This document shows, piece after piece, positions 49,741 to 59,660 of a DNA stretch of 64,000 bases. The position numbers and the translations under genes are program-made. The first letter of the stretch is position 1. The number at the start of each line of letters is the position of its first letter. The DNA comes from Mactromeris polynyma (Eukaryota; Mollusca; Bivalvia; Venerida; Mactridae): NCBI GenBank assembly GCA_032209605.1, contig JASFXZ010000010.1:14777385-14841384 (forward strand), read 5' to 3'. The notes under the pieces are model-generated. The model was not told the origin of the DNA and did no database searches. It worked only from the letters and a program-made list of their open reading frames with translations.

Positions 49741-49971
49741 ATCTTTTGAAATTTGGTTTCTTCTTTTTTTATACCCATTTTATTCGAACATATTGTATCA
49801 GTATTACAATTACTGAGAAACTGTTTCGTTCTGTAGCATATTCCTGTGAGGGCATTCAGTTTTCATACATGCATTCCCCTCTAAATAAAAGTACATTTAA
49901 TACTTAGGGACATGTTCTTAGCAAAACCATAATCTCAACATTATTTTAATTTATGAAACTATTTTGTTCAC

Positions 49972-50149
49972 CTTTAAAACCTCAATAATACAACCACCCT
50001 TTGGACCCTTGAAAACTGGGTTCTTGTTCAGGTGGTCTTAATAATGAGGTTGAATTAAGTGAAAATCAGTGAAATGGACTTGAAAATTATGTTCTTAATT
50101 TTGGGATGGTGTTATTATTGAGGTGGTCTTTTAAGTCAGGTTTTACTGT
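49972..50149 (+). mobile_element. MITE family 1 copy
   Basis: TTTAAAACCTCAATAATACA at the left, AAGTCAGGTTTTACTG at the right. Shares its final TA with the next element. Lies in the 937-bp intron of the split gene. Confidence 0.82.
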
Positions 50150-50150
50150 A

Positions 50151-50304
50151 CAGTGGGACTTTAGTAATAGGCAGTCTTAGTTATGAGGTGTTCTGATTAG
50201 CAAGTTAAAATAGGGAATTAAAGATAAACACTGGTCTATCAAAAAGTATGGTCATAGTAACAAGGTGGTCTTTATTTCGAGGTGGTGTTTGATAAGGTTT
50301 TACT
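50151..50304 (+). mobile_element. Related MITE, directly adjoining
   Basis: CAGTGGGACTTTAGTAATAG at the left and TTTGATAAGGTTTTACTG/TA at the right. The ends and the GAGGTGGT-type interior are related to family 1, the middle is not. It ends 39 bp before the 60-nt exon, inside the normal branchpoint range of that exon's acceptor. Confidence 0.7.
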
Positions 50305-50343
50305 GTACTCATATTAATATATTATTATATCATACAATTGCAG

Positions 50344-50403
50344 CAAAATCAAGTTGTTTTCTTTATGAAGAACATCATGATGACAAGATTGTACTCACAT
50401 CTG
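50344..50403 (+). CDS. Internal exon (60 nt) of the same split gene, with amplified donor
   Basis: Acceptor ACAATTGCAG ends at 50343 and the exon ends CATCTG/GTAAGTT at 50403. Phase 1 in, phase 1 out: with the leftover T of the previous exon it reads SKSSCFLYEEHHDDKIVLTS plus one base. The last 20 nt of this exon and its donor are the first unit of a 40-bp tandem array, so the first of 13 donor copies is the one that closes the exon. Reading past it adds GKFLVSF and then TAA at 50424-50426, so no distal donor can keep the frame. The next exon was not identified with confidence. Confidence 0.6.
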
Positions 50404-50903
50404 GTAAGTTTCTTGTATCATTCTAAGATTGTACTCACATCTGGTAAGTTACTTGTATCATTCTAAGATTGTACTCACATCTGGTAAGTTACTTGTATCA
50501 TTCCAAGATTGTACTCACATCTGGTAAGTTACTTGTATCATTCTAAGATTGTACTCACATCTGGTAAGTTACTTGTATCATTCTAAGATTGTACTCACAT
50601 CTGGTAAGTTACTTGTATCATTCCAAGATTGTACTCACATCTGGTAAGTTACTTGTATCATTCCAAGATTGTACTCACATCTGGTAAGTTACTTGTATCA
50701 TTCCAAGATTGTACTCACATCTGGTAAGTTACTTGTATCATTCCAAGATTGTACTCACATCTGGTAAGTTACTTGTATCATTCCAAGATTGTACTCACAT
50801 CTGGTAAGTTACTTGTATCATTCTAAGATTGTACTCACATCTGGTAAGTTACTTGTATCATTCTAAGATTGTACTCACATCTGGTAAGTTACTTGTATCA
50901 TTT
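50384..50903. repeat. 40-bp minisatellite, 13 copies, carrying a 5' splice site in every unit
   Basis: Unit AAGATTGTACTCACATCTG/GTAAGTTACTTGTATCATTCT. The first unit is the end of the exon at 50344-50403 plus the start of its intron; twelve further copies follow. Donors lie at 50404 and every 40 bases to 50884. Differences among units are limited to CATTC(C/T) and one TTTCTTG. Confidence 0.98.
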
Positions 50904-51696
50904 TACACTTGTCTCGGACTAATTGAAATGTAAAATTTAACTTGTCCGACATAGGATGCTAGTTGTCCGAGAATATCAGTCAGTTGAGTAACAAACAAAC
51001 AAACACAATGATAGCTCCAAAATCTAAAATCAATTATCTCATGTAGGTTGTTGTGGTATTCTAAGGTTTGGCTAACAACTGAACAATTGCTGATGTTGTT
51101 TAGCTTTAAAAACAGACATGTCCAGGACTAACTTCAACTGTACTGTTGGTAGCCTGATTCAGCATTAGGCTAGTCCAGGACGTCGGGCTAGTGGATTCCT
51201 AGAGCCCTGATTTCTATTCAATGTTTCATAAAATGCTCAGAAAAATCTAATATCATCAAAAGAAATAGACAATTCAGGATTCTGAGAAATGACATTGTGT
51301 CCAGAATACTACTACATAGGGTATATATAGCATTTAGTAGTCTAGAGAATGGTATGAGGTAGTCCTATGTTATTTATGTCTAGAAAATGGTATGGTAGGC
51401 TCCTTTGCTTAAATATCATTAGCAAAAGTAATGTACTACTCGGAGAAAATACTGCCATTACTGAAAAAAACTACATGTACAATCACCAAGGCAGTGTGGA
51501 AGCACAGTAAGAATTTATGTGCTCTGATTGAATAAGTCATTTATATGTGTGAGAAAATGCTGGAATATGATGCCATTTGTCAGCTAATCTGCTCATATTA
51601 TGCTTCATATGGGGTGTTTAGATTTGTGGAGAGAGGCCTTACATGTCACATTTATCCATCAATCATCTTTATTTAATAACTTCTTATATATTGCAG
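50904..51696. other. Probable intron, no gene seen
   Basis: Contains a short SINE-like or element fragment around AACAGACATGTCCAGGACTA; not classified. Confidence 0.4.
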
Positions 51697-51731
51697 CTTG
51701 GCCAAGTTCATTTGCTTTCAACTTTAGTTAA
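51697..51731 (+). CDS. Weak candidate terminal exon of the split gene
   Basis: TATATTGCAG precedes 51697. Joined to the phase-1 G of the exon ending at 50403, it reads AWPSSFAFNFS then TAA at 51729-51731. It is the first reasonable acceptor with a phase-compatible short frame after the array, but it is very short, unrecognised and overlaps the start of a three-copy 36-bp repeat. Another possibility is that the next real exon lies beyond this window. Listed as a candidate only. Confidence 0.15.
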
Positions 51732-51827
51732 TCAATAATATGGATATTTGTTTTCAACTTTAGTTATTCAATAATATGGATATTTGTTTTCAACTTTAGT
51801 TATTCAATAATATGGATATTTGTTTTC
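51712..51827. repeat. 36-bp repeat, three copies
   Basis: TTTTCAACTTTAGTTATTCA plus ATAATATGGATATTTG, last copy running into GTTTTCATGCTTTTCAG. Confidence 0.9.
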
Positions 51828-51840
51828 ATGCTTTTCAGTG

Positions 51841-53350
51841 GCTCATTGCGGAATAACGGTGAATTAATATCTGATAAACTTACTGTGAAATTATCAAAGT
51901 GTTAATGATGTCATATTTAAAATTAATGATGTCATATAATTTATTGAGGCATTCAATGGGAAAATTTGATGTAATTAATGAGTAGAATGTAAAAAAGGAC
52001 CATAATGAAGCATGTAAATAATATAATATTTGTATGTTTTGTTGTAGATCAAGTTGTTTCACCTTGTGACCATCTGACTTAAATTTATGCTCGTGGCTGC
52101 TTAAAGCTACGGTCACAACCGAGATACTGTCACCATATGATTTTTGCATTGGCTAAGCTACCTAAGAGACTCGTAAAATTGTACGGTACTCTGGCGGAAT
52201 TTGATTAGCTTCTTTATAGCAGGCACAAGGTTATCTTACGATTACCGTATGAACATGGTGCATACAAGACAGTCACCTTGCCATTCCCACAAGCAAAATC
52301 AAGTCATCTCCTAAACTAGCCTGTGACTGTCGTGACCACTGTTACAGGTTGTGACTACATTTTTGTAGGAACTTCAAATCAATGTAACTTTTCTGTTTCT
52401 TTACTTACTTTACAAAATATAACACAGTCTACAATCATGGCTTACTTAGTTCTAACTCCAACTATCCTCCGTGTCTTACTAAATTATTTCGTTTTTACAT
52501 ACTAAAATGTATGAAAAAACGAAAGGCTTTGTTTGCGAAAGTTCAGTTGGTGAAGATTTCGATTACATGCTATTTCTACTGTCTGCAGTTAGGAATTGTT
52601 GGCGTCAACCACTTAGTTTTCCCAGAATGCCTATTTGATTCGTAACATGTGTATCCTTATAAAAATATTTATTTTGGTTTCCATGGCTGAAAGCAAAATT
52701 TTGAGAATCCTCAGGAAACTAATGGCTCAATTTTGTAAATTATATTCATGCGTTGCTGCTGGTTACTGTTCTATATCAATTAAGTTAAAATACATGCTTC
52801 CTTCTCTCCGGGGATAATTTTCTTTTAGCACAAAACTGCATTTGTTGAAAACCATGCCCCAGAGATAAAAAAAATAGTTAAGGTTTCTGCCTCCAGTTCA
52901 CATACTGCTATTTCCCTCTTATCTTGTAAGAATTAAAATAAATTTCCGTACCTTTGGAATTCAAAAATACTGAAAATTAATTTCCAACATATTTCTGACA
53001 AATTATTGTATCTCAGTCTTGTTGAAATATTATAATACATCGGTACAGAATGAATTTGTGGAAAATGGACCTGAAGGCATCTTAAAACACTCCAGGGCTT
53101 GCTAATCCATTTTTAGTGTTTTTTACGGGGATTACGGCAATTCACGATTGTCGCTTCAAATCGTTAATGCTTTGTGATGCGTTTATTTAGCTCAACCCAC
53201 TATACAGAGATCATGAAACTTCATTGTTGTGATTTCTTCTGAATTTCTCACAAATGTCTCAGTCTTGTTGTTGAAATATCATTTGTTTATGATAAGCCGA
53301 CATGCGACTGAATATTGCGTGAGCATTGGCAATTAACATGTACATGTATA
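51841..53350. other. Unassigned sequence, no gene supported
   Basis: 52090-52330 is more CpG-rich (ACGGTCACAACCGAGATACT, GTACGGTACTCTGGCGGAAT) and may be a diverged element, but no ends were found. Acceptor-like CATGCTTTTCAG ends at 51838 and CTGTCTGCAG at 52590, without convincing exons. Confidence 0.4.
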
Positions 53351-53955
53351 CAGTAAAACCTCAATGATGAGACCACCCTTGGAATCTAGTCTCTTTATTG
53401 AGGTGGTCTTAATATTGAGTTTGAATATAGAGAGAAACAGTGAAAATGGACTTGAATTTTTTTTTCACAATTTTGAGGTGGTCTTTCAGTGAGATGGTCT
53501 TTCAGTGAGATGGTCTTTCAGTGAGATGGTCTTTCAGTGAGGTGGTCTTTCAGTGAGGTGGTCTTTCAGTGAGGTGGTCTTTCAGTGAGGTGGTCTTTCA
53601 GTGAGGTGGTCTTTCAGTGAGGTGGTCTTTCAGTGAGATGGTCTTTCAGTGAGGTGGTCTTTCAGTGAGGTGGTCTTTCAGTGAGGTGGTCTTTCAGTGA
53701 GGTGGTCTTTCAGTGAGGTGGTCTTTCAGTGAGGTGGTCTTTCAGTGAGGTGGTCTTTCAGTGAGATGGTCTTTCAGTGAGGTGGTCTTTCAGTGAGATG
53801 GTCTTTCAGTGAGGTGGTCTTTCAGTGAGGTGGTCTTTCAGTGAGATGGTCTTTCAGTGAGGTGGTCTTTCAGTGAGATGGTCTTTCAGTGAGGTGGTCT
53901 TTCAGTGAGATGGTCTTTCAGTGAGGTGGTCTTTCAGTGAGGTGGTCTTTTACTG
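53351..53955 (+). mobile_element. MITE family 1 copy whose tail has become a satellite
   Basis: CAGTAAAACCTCAATGATGA at the left and TCTTTTACTG/TA at the right, with the usual interior (GACCACCCTTGGAATC, GAAAATGGACTTGAATTT). Normal copies are 164-179 bp; this one is 605 bp because its GAGGTGGTCTTT segment is repeated about 30 times. Confidence 0.88.
53474..53950. repeat. 16-bp minisatellite, about 30 copies, inside a MITE
   Basis: Unit GAGGTGGTCTTTCAGT with a GAGATGGTC variant in irregular alternation. The unit is the sub-terminal block of the surrounding MITE. Confidence 0.98.
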
Positions 53956-55097
53956 TATTGTTTTTTATACTTCATATTTGGAACAGTTTAGACTGCACCA
54001 AGTTTCTACCTGTTCTACCTGTCCACGGACTGGTAAAATGGAAAAATACACTTGTCCGGGCACCAAAAAGTCAGACAAGTCGGGCATAAGAACTCCACAT
54101 CCCTGAGTACATGAAGACTTACCGTAGTTATATTTTGAGCCACTTGGATCAAAGCATATTGTCTAAGTTGGAGTATGTGTAGATATATATGAATTTAATG
54201 ACAATATAGCGATTAAGTGTGAGTGTAGAGCTAGCTGTGAAATTGATTTGAACCTCCATTATTTTTACTGACAATTCCAAAACTGTAAATTCCCAGGTGA
54301 AATGTATACCATGGTCACCATAGTATTTCATTGCTTTTGATGTCTGAACATGTTATTTCATGGTTGTCCCCAAAAAAACATCAAATGCCGTGGTTATACC
54401 ATGGTCAAAGTGTGAGTATGACCATGTTAGAACATGGTCATTCCGTATAACAGCAAGATAACATGAAAAACCATGATCTACCATGTAAAAAATTACAGAC
54501 CATGGTCAAAGCATACATTCAACCATGGTCAGAGTAAATGACCATGAAATACAATGGTGTACTATAAACATAATTCTGGATCATGGTCAGGACCATTATA
54601 TAATACAGCTAATCATGGTTATAGCAAATATTTCTTTCCCAGTAAAAAAAGTCAGTGAAATATTAGGGGAATACCACTGCTTTCAACCAGTAAGCATAAA
54701 TCCACTGGAATGCCAGTGTAACACCAGTGGAATACCACTGGTAAGCATATCCAAATGACATCCCTCATGAAAAAACTGTCTGAATCCGTTTGAATTTTTC
54801 TGATAAAAAAGGAGGGAGTGTAGTGCTTTTTGAAACTGTTAATTGGTGTATTCAAACTGAATATTACTGAATCAAACATTTCGTGACGGAAAATATTTGC
54901 TGAATATTTCTGAATCATATATAATAACTATTCAGACGTGTGACGGACTTTTTCAGACATTAAATTGATTATTTGTTGCAAAATTTTACGTCAAATAATC
55001 TTTTTTAAGTAAATACTAAATAAGACCTTTAAAAACTCAAGAATGATCCGAATAACACCTCATCCCCGTAAAGCGTATCTTTTGTATGTCAATGAAC

Positions 55098-56105
55098 GTG
55101 TGCCGTCCGCTATTCTGTTGCGACCGGTATTACTTGGTTTTAAACCCTGCGTGTTTACATTGGGGAAGAAGCGGGAGAATTGCCAGCCATTGCTGTTCTA
55201 AAATCATACCAAATAAAAGGTTCAATGGAACAAATAAACCTACCAATGGTGCAAGTAAGTGTAACTGTTTGCTATTTGAACACTGTCGGATGTATAACAT
55301 TGGTGGCAGCGGCGAATTTCAGGCTGTTATTTCATCGACCAAAACTGCGAAAGAAAGCTGCTTAATCGTCCATTTTTCGGGTAGCGCATTTTTCGATTGA
55401 ATCGTTAATGCTAGCTTGAAAACTGTTGAATCGGGTGTTGTGGTTGGTGACAGTTATCGTAATTAATTCCGTACGATTGCATAGAGTAAATAAGAGCTGA
55501 AGTACAGTACCTGTTTCAAGAAAATACGATAAAATACGTGTTCTAAGTTTGCTCACGTGAGGAAAATGGTTCTTTCGTACACAAGTTGTTTCGCCTCTGT
55601 TCGTTTCGCCCCATAGCATTTCTAAACGGTTACTGGTGCCATGCTAATATTTCCTAACATTGAGAATTAACTATGATGACAATACTTTAATGTGTAGAGC
55701 AATTTAAAGCATTCTGCTTTTATTTTGTCATGTTTTACTTACAGTTGTGATTTATTAACAAAGAAGTCGTCATTTATTTTTTACCATATTGTTTCCTCTT
55801 TGTTTTGGCAGCTAGTTTTAATGTGATTTGTTCAATTTGTTGTTTGTATCTTCTCAAGTTAGAAATAAATTTACGTTTTATATTTCAGACAATTGTACTA
55901 CCCTCCAGGTGATAACATTAAAGATGTGTTTAAAAACTCCCTGGTCACTTCAAGCATTGGACTTGTAGGTCTTGTGGTAACTTGGAAGAGATTGGTGCAT
56001 CTACCAATAGTGTTTTCGGTTGATGACACTGCACAAACATGTTGGTGTGGTGATGTTAAAAAAAAAATGAATTTCCAAAATACTTTGTTTCTTAACTCTG
56101 ATTAG
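55098..56105 (+). other. Possible two-exon transcript inside the CCATGG-bounded element
   Basis: A CpG-rich stretch carries a GTAAGT donor at 55255, and TTTATATTTCAG ends at 55888. Splicing gives short open readings in two frames: one ends TIVLPSR just past the junction, the other ends after about 30 more residues. A longer frame after the acceptor (QLYYPPGDNIKDVFKNSLV.., to 56105) has no upstream start in phase. No homology recognised. Splice signals are visible; coding status is undecided. Confidence 0.25.
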
Positions 56106-56537
56106 CTTTAAAACACACATTCTCTTGATGGAAAAAGAAATTTGTGGAGTGCGTGGATGGATTTCACAGAAGGATGTACAGAATTCTAATATGGAAATAT
56201 TTTAGTGCGTGGATGGACTTCACAGAAGGATGAACTGAACTGTTGAAATATTTTAAGTGTGAATTTGTAATTCTATTGTTTAATAATGTATCATTTTAAA
56301 TTCTCTAAGGATTTCAGTAATGGTCACATGGACGTGTTCTTACAAAATGTGTTCTTACAAACTGTGTTTATTATTGTTATGATTGCATTTTAAGTACACA
56401 ATATTTTTGTTTATGAATGTAATGCTATAAATCAAGTTTGATAAATATTTAATTGTGTGTTGTACAATCTCTGTTCATATGAAAGTATGTGTAAAATTAA
56501 TTATGTTTTAGGTAAACCAGTTAAACAATAGTTACAC

Positions 56538-56849
56538 ATCATGTTATATCATGAAATAACATGAACTACCATGCTTCACAGATCATGGTTGACCATGTTA
56601 TGTAAAATGGCCGCAAACATGGTCTGTGACCATGTTCAGACCATGTTTTTTCATGGTCTCTTACCATGGTGTGACCATGTTTTTTCATAGTCTCTTACCA
56701 TGGTGTGACCATGTTTTTTCATGGTAATCAACCATGTAAAACCATGGTCACAGACCATGTTTGCGGCCATTTTACATAACATGGTCGACCATGGCTAACC
56801 ATGATCTGTGAGGCATGGTAGTTCATGTTATTTCATGGTATAACATGAT
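56538..56849. repeat. Long inverted repeat (about 115-bp arms) of CATGGT motifs
   Basis: The left arm runs ATCATGTTATATCATGAAAT, AACATGAACTACCATGCTTC, ..AAAATGGCCGCAAACATGGT; the right arm is its reverse complement with few changes and one 7-base difference (GGTTGACC / GGTCGACCATGGCTAACC). The loop repeats GACCATGTTTTTTCATGGTC twice. Confidence 0.9.
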
Positions 56850-56863
56850 TCATTTCACCTGGG

Positions 56864-57315
56864 TTGCTGTATGGTTATTCTTTCTATTTATTATGTTTTA
56901 GATGTTTGTAAGTTCCCCTTTCCCATGTAGTGTACTTTCTATCCATGTTCTTTTCTTCACCCCCTTTGGCCTATTATTACTGACTTTCTGGACATGTTCC
57001 GTGATGTATTCCATCCATTAAACTTTGTCCCCCTTGTTGTCCTCCCTATTAGTTCTCCTTAGTTGTTCTTTATGGTCGACCAGACCTTTCCTTGCACCAC
57101 TATTTCCATACATGTTTACCCTTGCACCTCCTCAGTGCCTAATGTTTTGTAGAGTGTCGTTTTCCCGGGGGTCTGTGTGAGGAGGCAATAATGTCTTATG
57201 TATTTGGCATTTCTTGTAATAACTTAATCTCTCTTGTGAAGGAATTGCCTGACAGATCATGTCATGATTTAACCCTTTAATACTGGTCTTGATTTTCATT
57301 CTTTTACATAGGCAA
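56864..57315. other. Unique sequence, no gene seen
   Basis: No supported feature; pyrimidine-rich around 56930-57130. Confidence 0.5.
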
Positions 57316-57600
57316 TAAATCTTTTTTCGGCACAGCTGTACTAACATGGTTTTGCTATGTGCATATCTGAGTGTTGTGTAAACCAATCAAATCTTACATT
57401 AACCTGACCCAGGCAATTTCTCTTCAACCAAACGTTTTTAACCTTGATGTGGATTGGTTATCTTTCAATAAAGGGTACGTTACCTTACCGAAATCCACTG
57501 AATTTCGGTGAATTTACCCAAAATCCATTTTGGATCTGGAGTGACTAACATCTCGGCCTTTTTTATGTTGCACAACAAATCTTTTTTTTTAAGATATTTC
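57316..57600 (+). mobile_element. Family 3 interspersed repeat, copy 3 (longest)
   Basis: Starts with TTTTTTCGGCACAGCTGTAC and ACATGGTTTTGCTATGTGCA, then ACCAATCAAATCTTACATTA and TTTTGGATCTGGAGTGAC. Shows the left part missing from the copies at 28337 and 34657 but present at 63848. Confidence 0.82.
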
Positions 57601-58210
57601 TTGTTTTTCTACTTTAACAAATCAATCTCTTGTTGATGATGTAATTTTTATAGAATAAATGACTTGCTACAAATTGTCTTCTTTCCTGTTCTAACAAGGT
57701 TACCTCATGATGTAGGAATGCCTTATTTGTACCGTGTATGGATTGGAAATCATGTTGCTATTGAAACCTTTATTAAGTTTGTTTTTTAGATCGAAGTTTT
57801 CCTTTTTTGGAAACAGGCAATTGATGAGATTTGGTGAACCCCAAACCAGTTTCAGTTGTTTGTTAAATAATGCATTATTGTATTGTAAATATTATTATTG
57901 TACTGTCGCTAAGGGAGTTATGGCTGAAACGGATGACCGCAAAGTACCAGAGTGTCAATGGACGTAGTCGGGCAAAATGAATAAATATTTGTTTATAAGG
58001 AAATAGAACAATTGGTGTACTAAAAACATAACCGATTCACTCTGAAATATTTCTCTATCGTATTTAAACATTTATTGCATATGTTACTAAATATAATAAC
58101 AAATTTGCGCTGAATACAAACATATATGGACAACGTGATCATTTGAACTTGTGTGACATCGATGTCAATATTTGGCATACTTCCGATGTGAGGTCATAAT
58201 ATTTAGCCCT
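57601..58210. other. Unique sequence, no gene seen
   Basis: A 77-residue frame at 57734-57967 has no recognisable feature. Confidence 0.45.
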
Positions 58211-59660
58211 GAAAACATGCATGTAACCACATGTACTTCTAACTGCAAGGAGAGATAACTGGAAACTTGCATGTAACCACATGTACTTCTAACTGCAAGG
58301 AGAGATAACTGGAAACATGCATGTAACCACATGTACTTCTAACTGCAAGGTGAGATAACTGGAAACATGCATGTAACCACATGTACTTCTAACTGCAAGG
58401 TTAGATAACTGGAAACATGCATGTAACCACATGTACTTCTAACTGCAAGGTGAGATAACTGGAAACATGCATGTAACCACATGTACTTCTAACTGCAAGG
58501 AGAGATAACTGGAAACATGCATGTAACCACATGTACTTCTAACTGCAAGGTGAGATAACTGGAAACATGCATGTAACCACATGTACTTCTAACTGCAAGG
58601 TGAGATAACTGGAAACATGCATGTAACCACATGTACTTCTAACTGCAAGGTGAGATAACTGGAAACATGCATGTAACCACATGTACTTCTAACTGCAAGG
58701 TGAGATAACTGGAAACATGCATGTAACCACATGTACTTCTAACTGCAAGGTGAGATAACTGGAAACATGCATGTAACCACATGTACTTCTAACTGCAAGG
58801 TGAGATAACTGGAAACATGCATGTAACCACATGTACTTCTAACTGCAAGGTGAGATAACTGGAAACATGCATGTAACCACATGTACTTCTAACTGCAAGG
58901 TGAGATAACTGGAAACATGCATGTAACCACATGTACTTCTAACTGCAAGGTGAGATAACTGGAAACATGCATGTAACCATATGTACTTCTAACTGCAAGG
59001 AGAGATAACTGGAAACATGCATGTAACCACATGTACTTCTAAATGCAAGGAGGGATAACTGGAAACATGCATGTAACCATATGTACTTCTAACTGTAAGG
59101 AGAGGTAACTGGAAACATGCATGTAACCACATGTACTTCTAAATGCAAGGAGGGATAACTGGAAACTTGCATGTAACCATATGTACTTCTAACTGTAAGG
59201 AGAGGTAACTGGAAACATGCATGTAACCACATGTACTTCTAACTGCAAGGAGAGATAACTGGAAACTTGCATGTAACCATATGTACTTCTAACTGTAAGG
59301 AGAGGTAACTGGAAACATGCATGTAACCACATGTACTTCTAACTGCAAGGAGAGATAACTGGAAACATGCATGTAACCATATGTACTTCTAACTGCAAGG
59401 AGAGATAACTGGAAACATGCATGTAACCATATGTACTTCTAACTGTAAGGAGAGGTAACTGGAAACATGCATGTAACCACATGTACTTCTAACTGCAAGG
59501 TGAGATAACTGGAAACATGCATGTAACCACATGTACTTCTAACTGCAAGGTGAGATAACTGGAAACATGCATGTAACCACATGTACTTCTAACTGCAAGG
59601 AGTGATAACTGGAAACATGCATGTAACCACATGTACTTCTTACTGCAAGGTGAGATAACT
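58211..59660. repeat. 50-bp minisatellite, 29 copies
   Basis: Unit GAAACATGCATGTAACCACA, TGTACTTCTAACTGCAAGGT, GAGATAACTG. A/T alternation at AAGG(A/T)GAG and CCA(C/T)ATG, with diverged units clustered at 59030-59460. Exactly 29 periods, no length variants. Confidence 0.98.

Larger units (their letters stand above)
54292..56863. mobile_element. Putative 2.6-kb foldback-type element with CCATGG-rich ends
   Basis: CCCAGGTGAAATG at 54292-54304 and its exact inverse CATTTCACCTGGG at 56851-56863. Both ends are packed with ACCATGGT/CATGGTCA/ACCATGTT motifs (54310-54620 and 56540-56840), and the right block folds on itself. The middle (about 55030-55640) is CpG-rich compared with the flanks. No target-site duplication was identified, and the left block may instead be a separate relative of the right one. 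Confidence 0.45.

Noticed and set aside
55362..55619. 85-residue minus-strand frame in the CpG-rich core
   Set aside because: Overlaps the possible + strand transcript, no recognised motif; CpG-rich DNA has few stops by chance.
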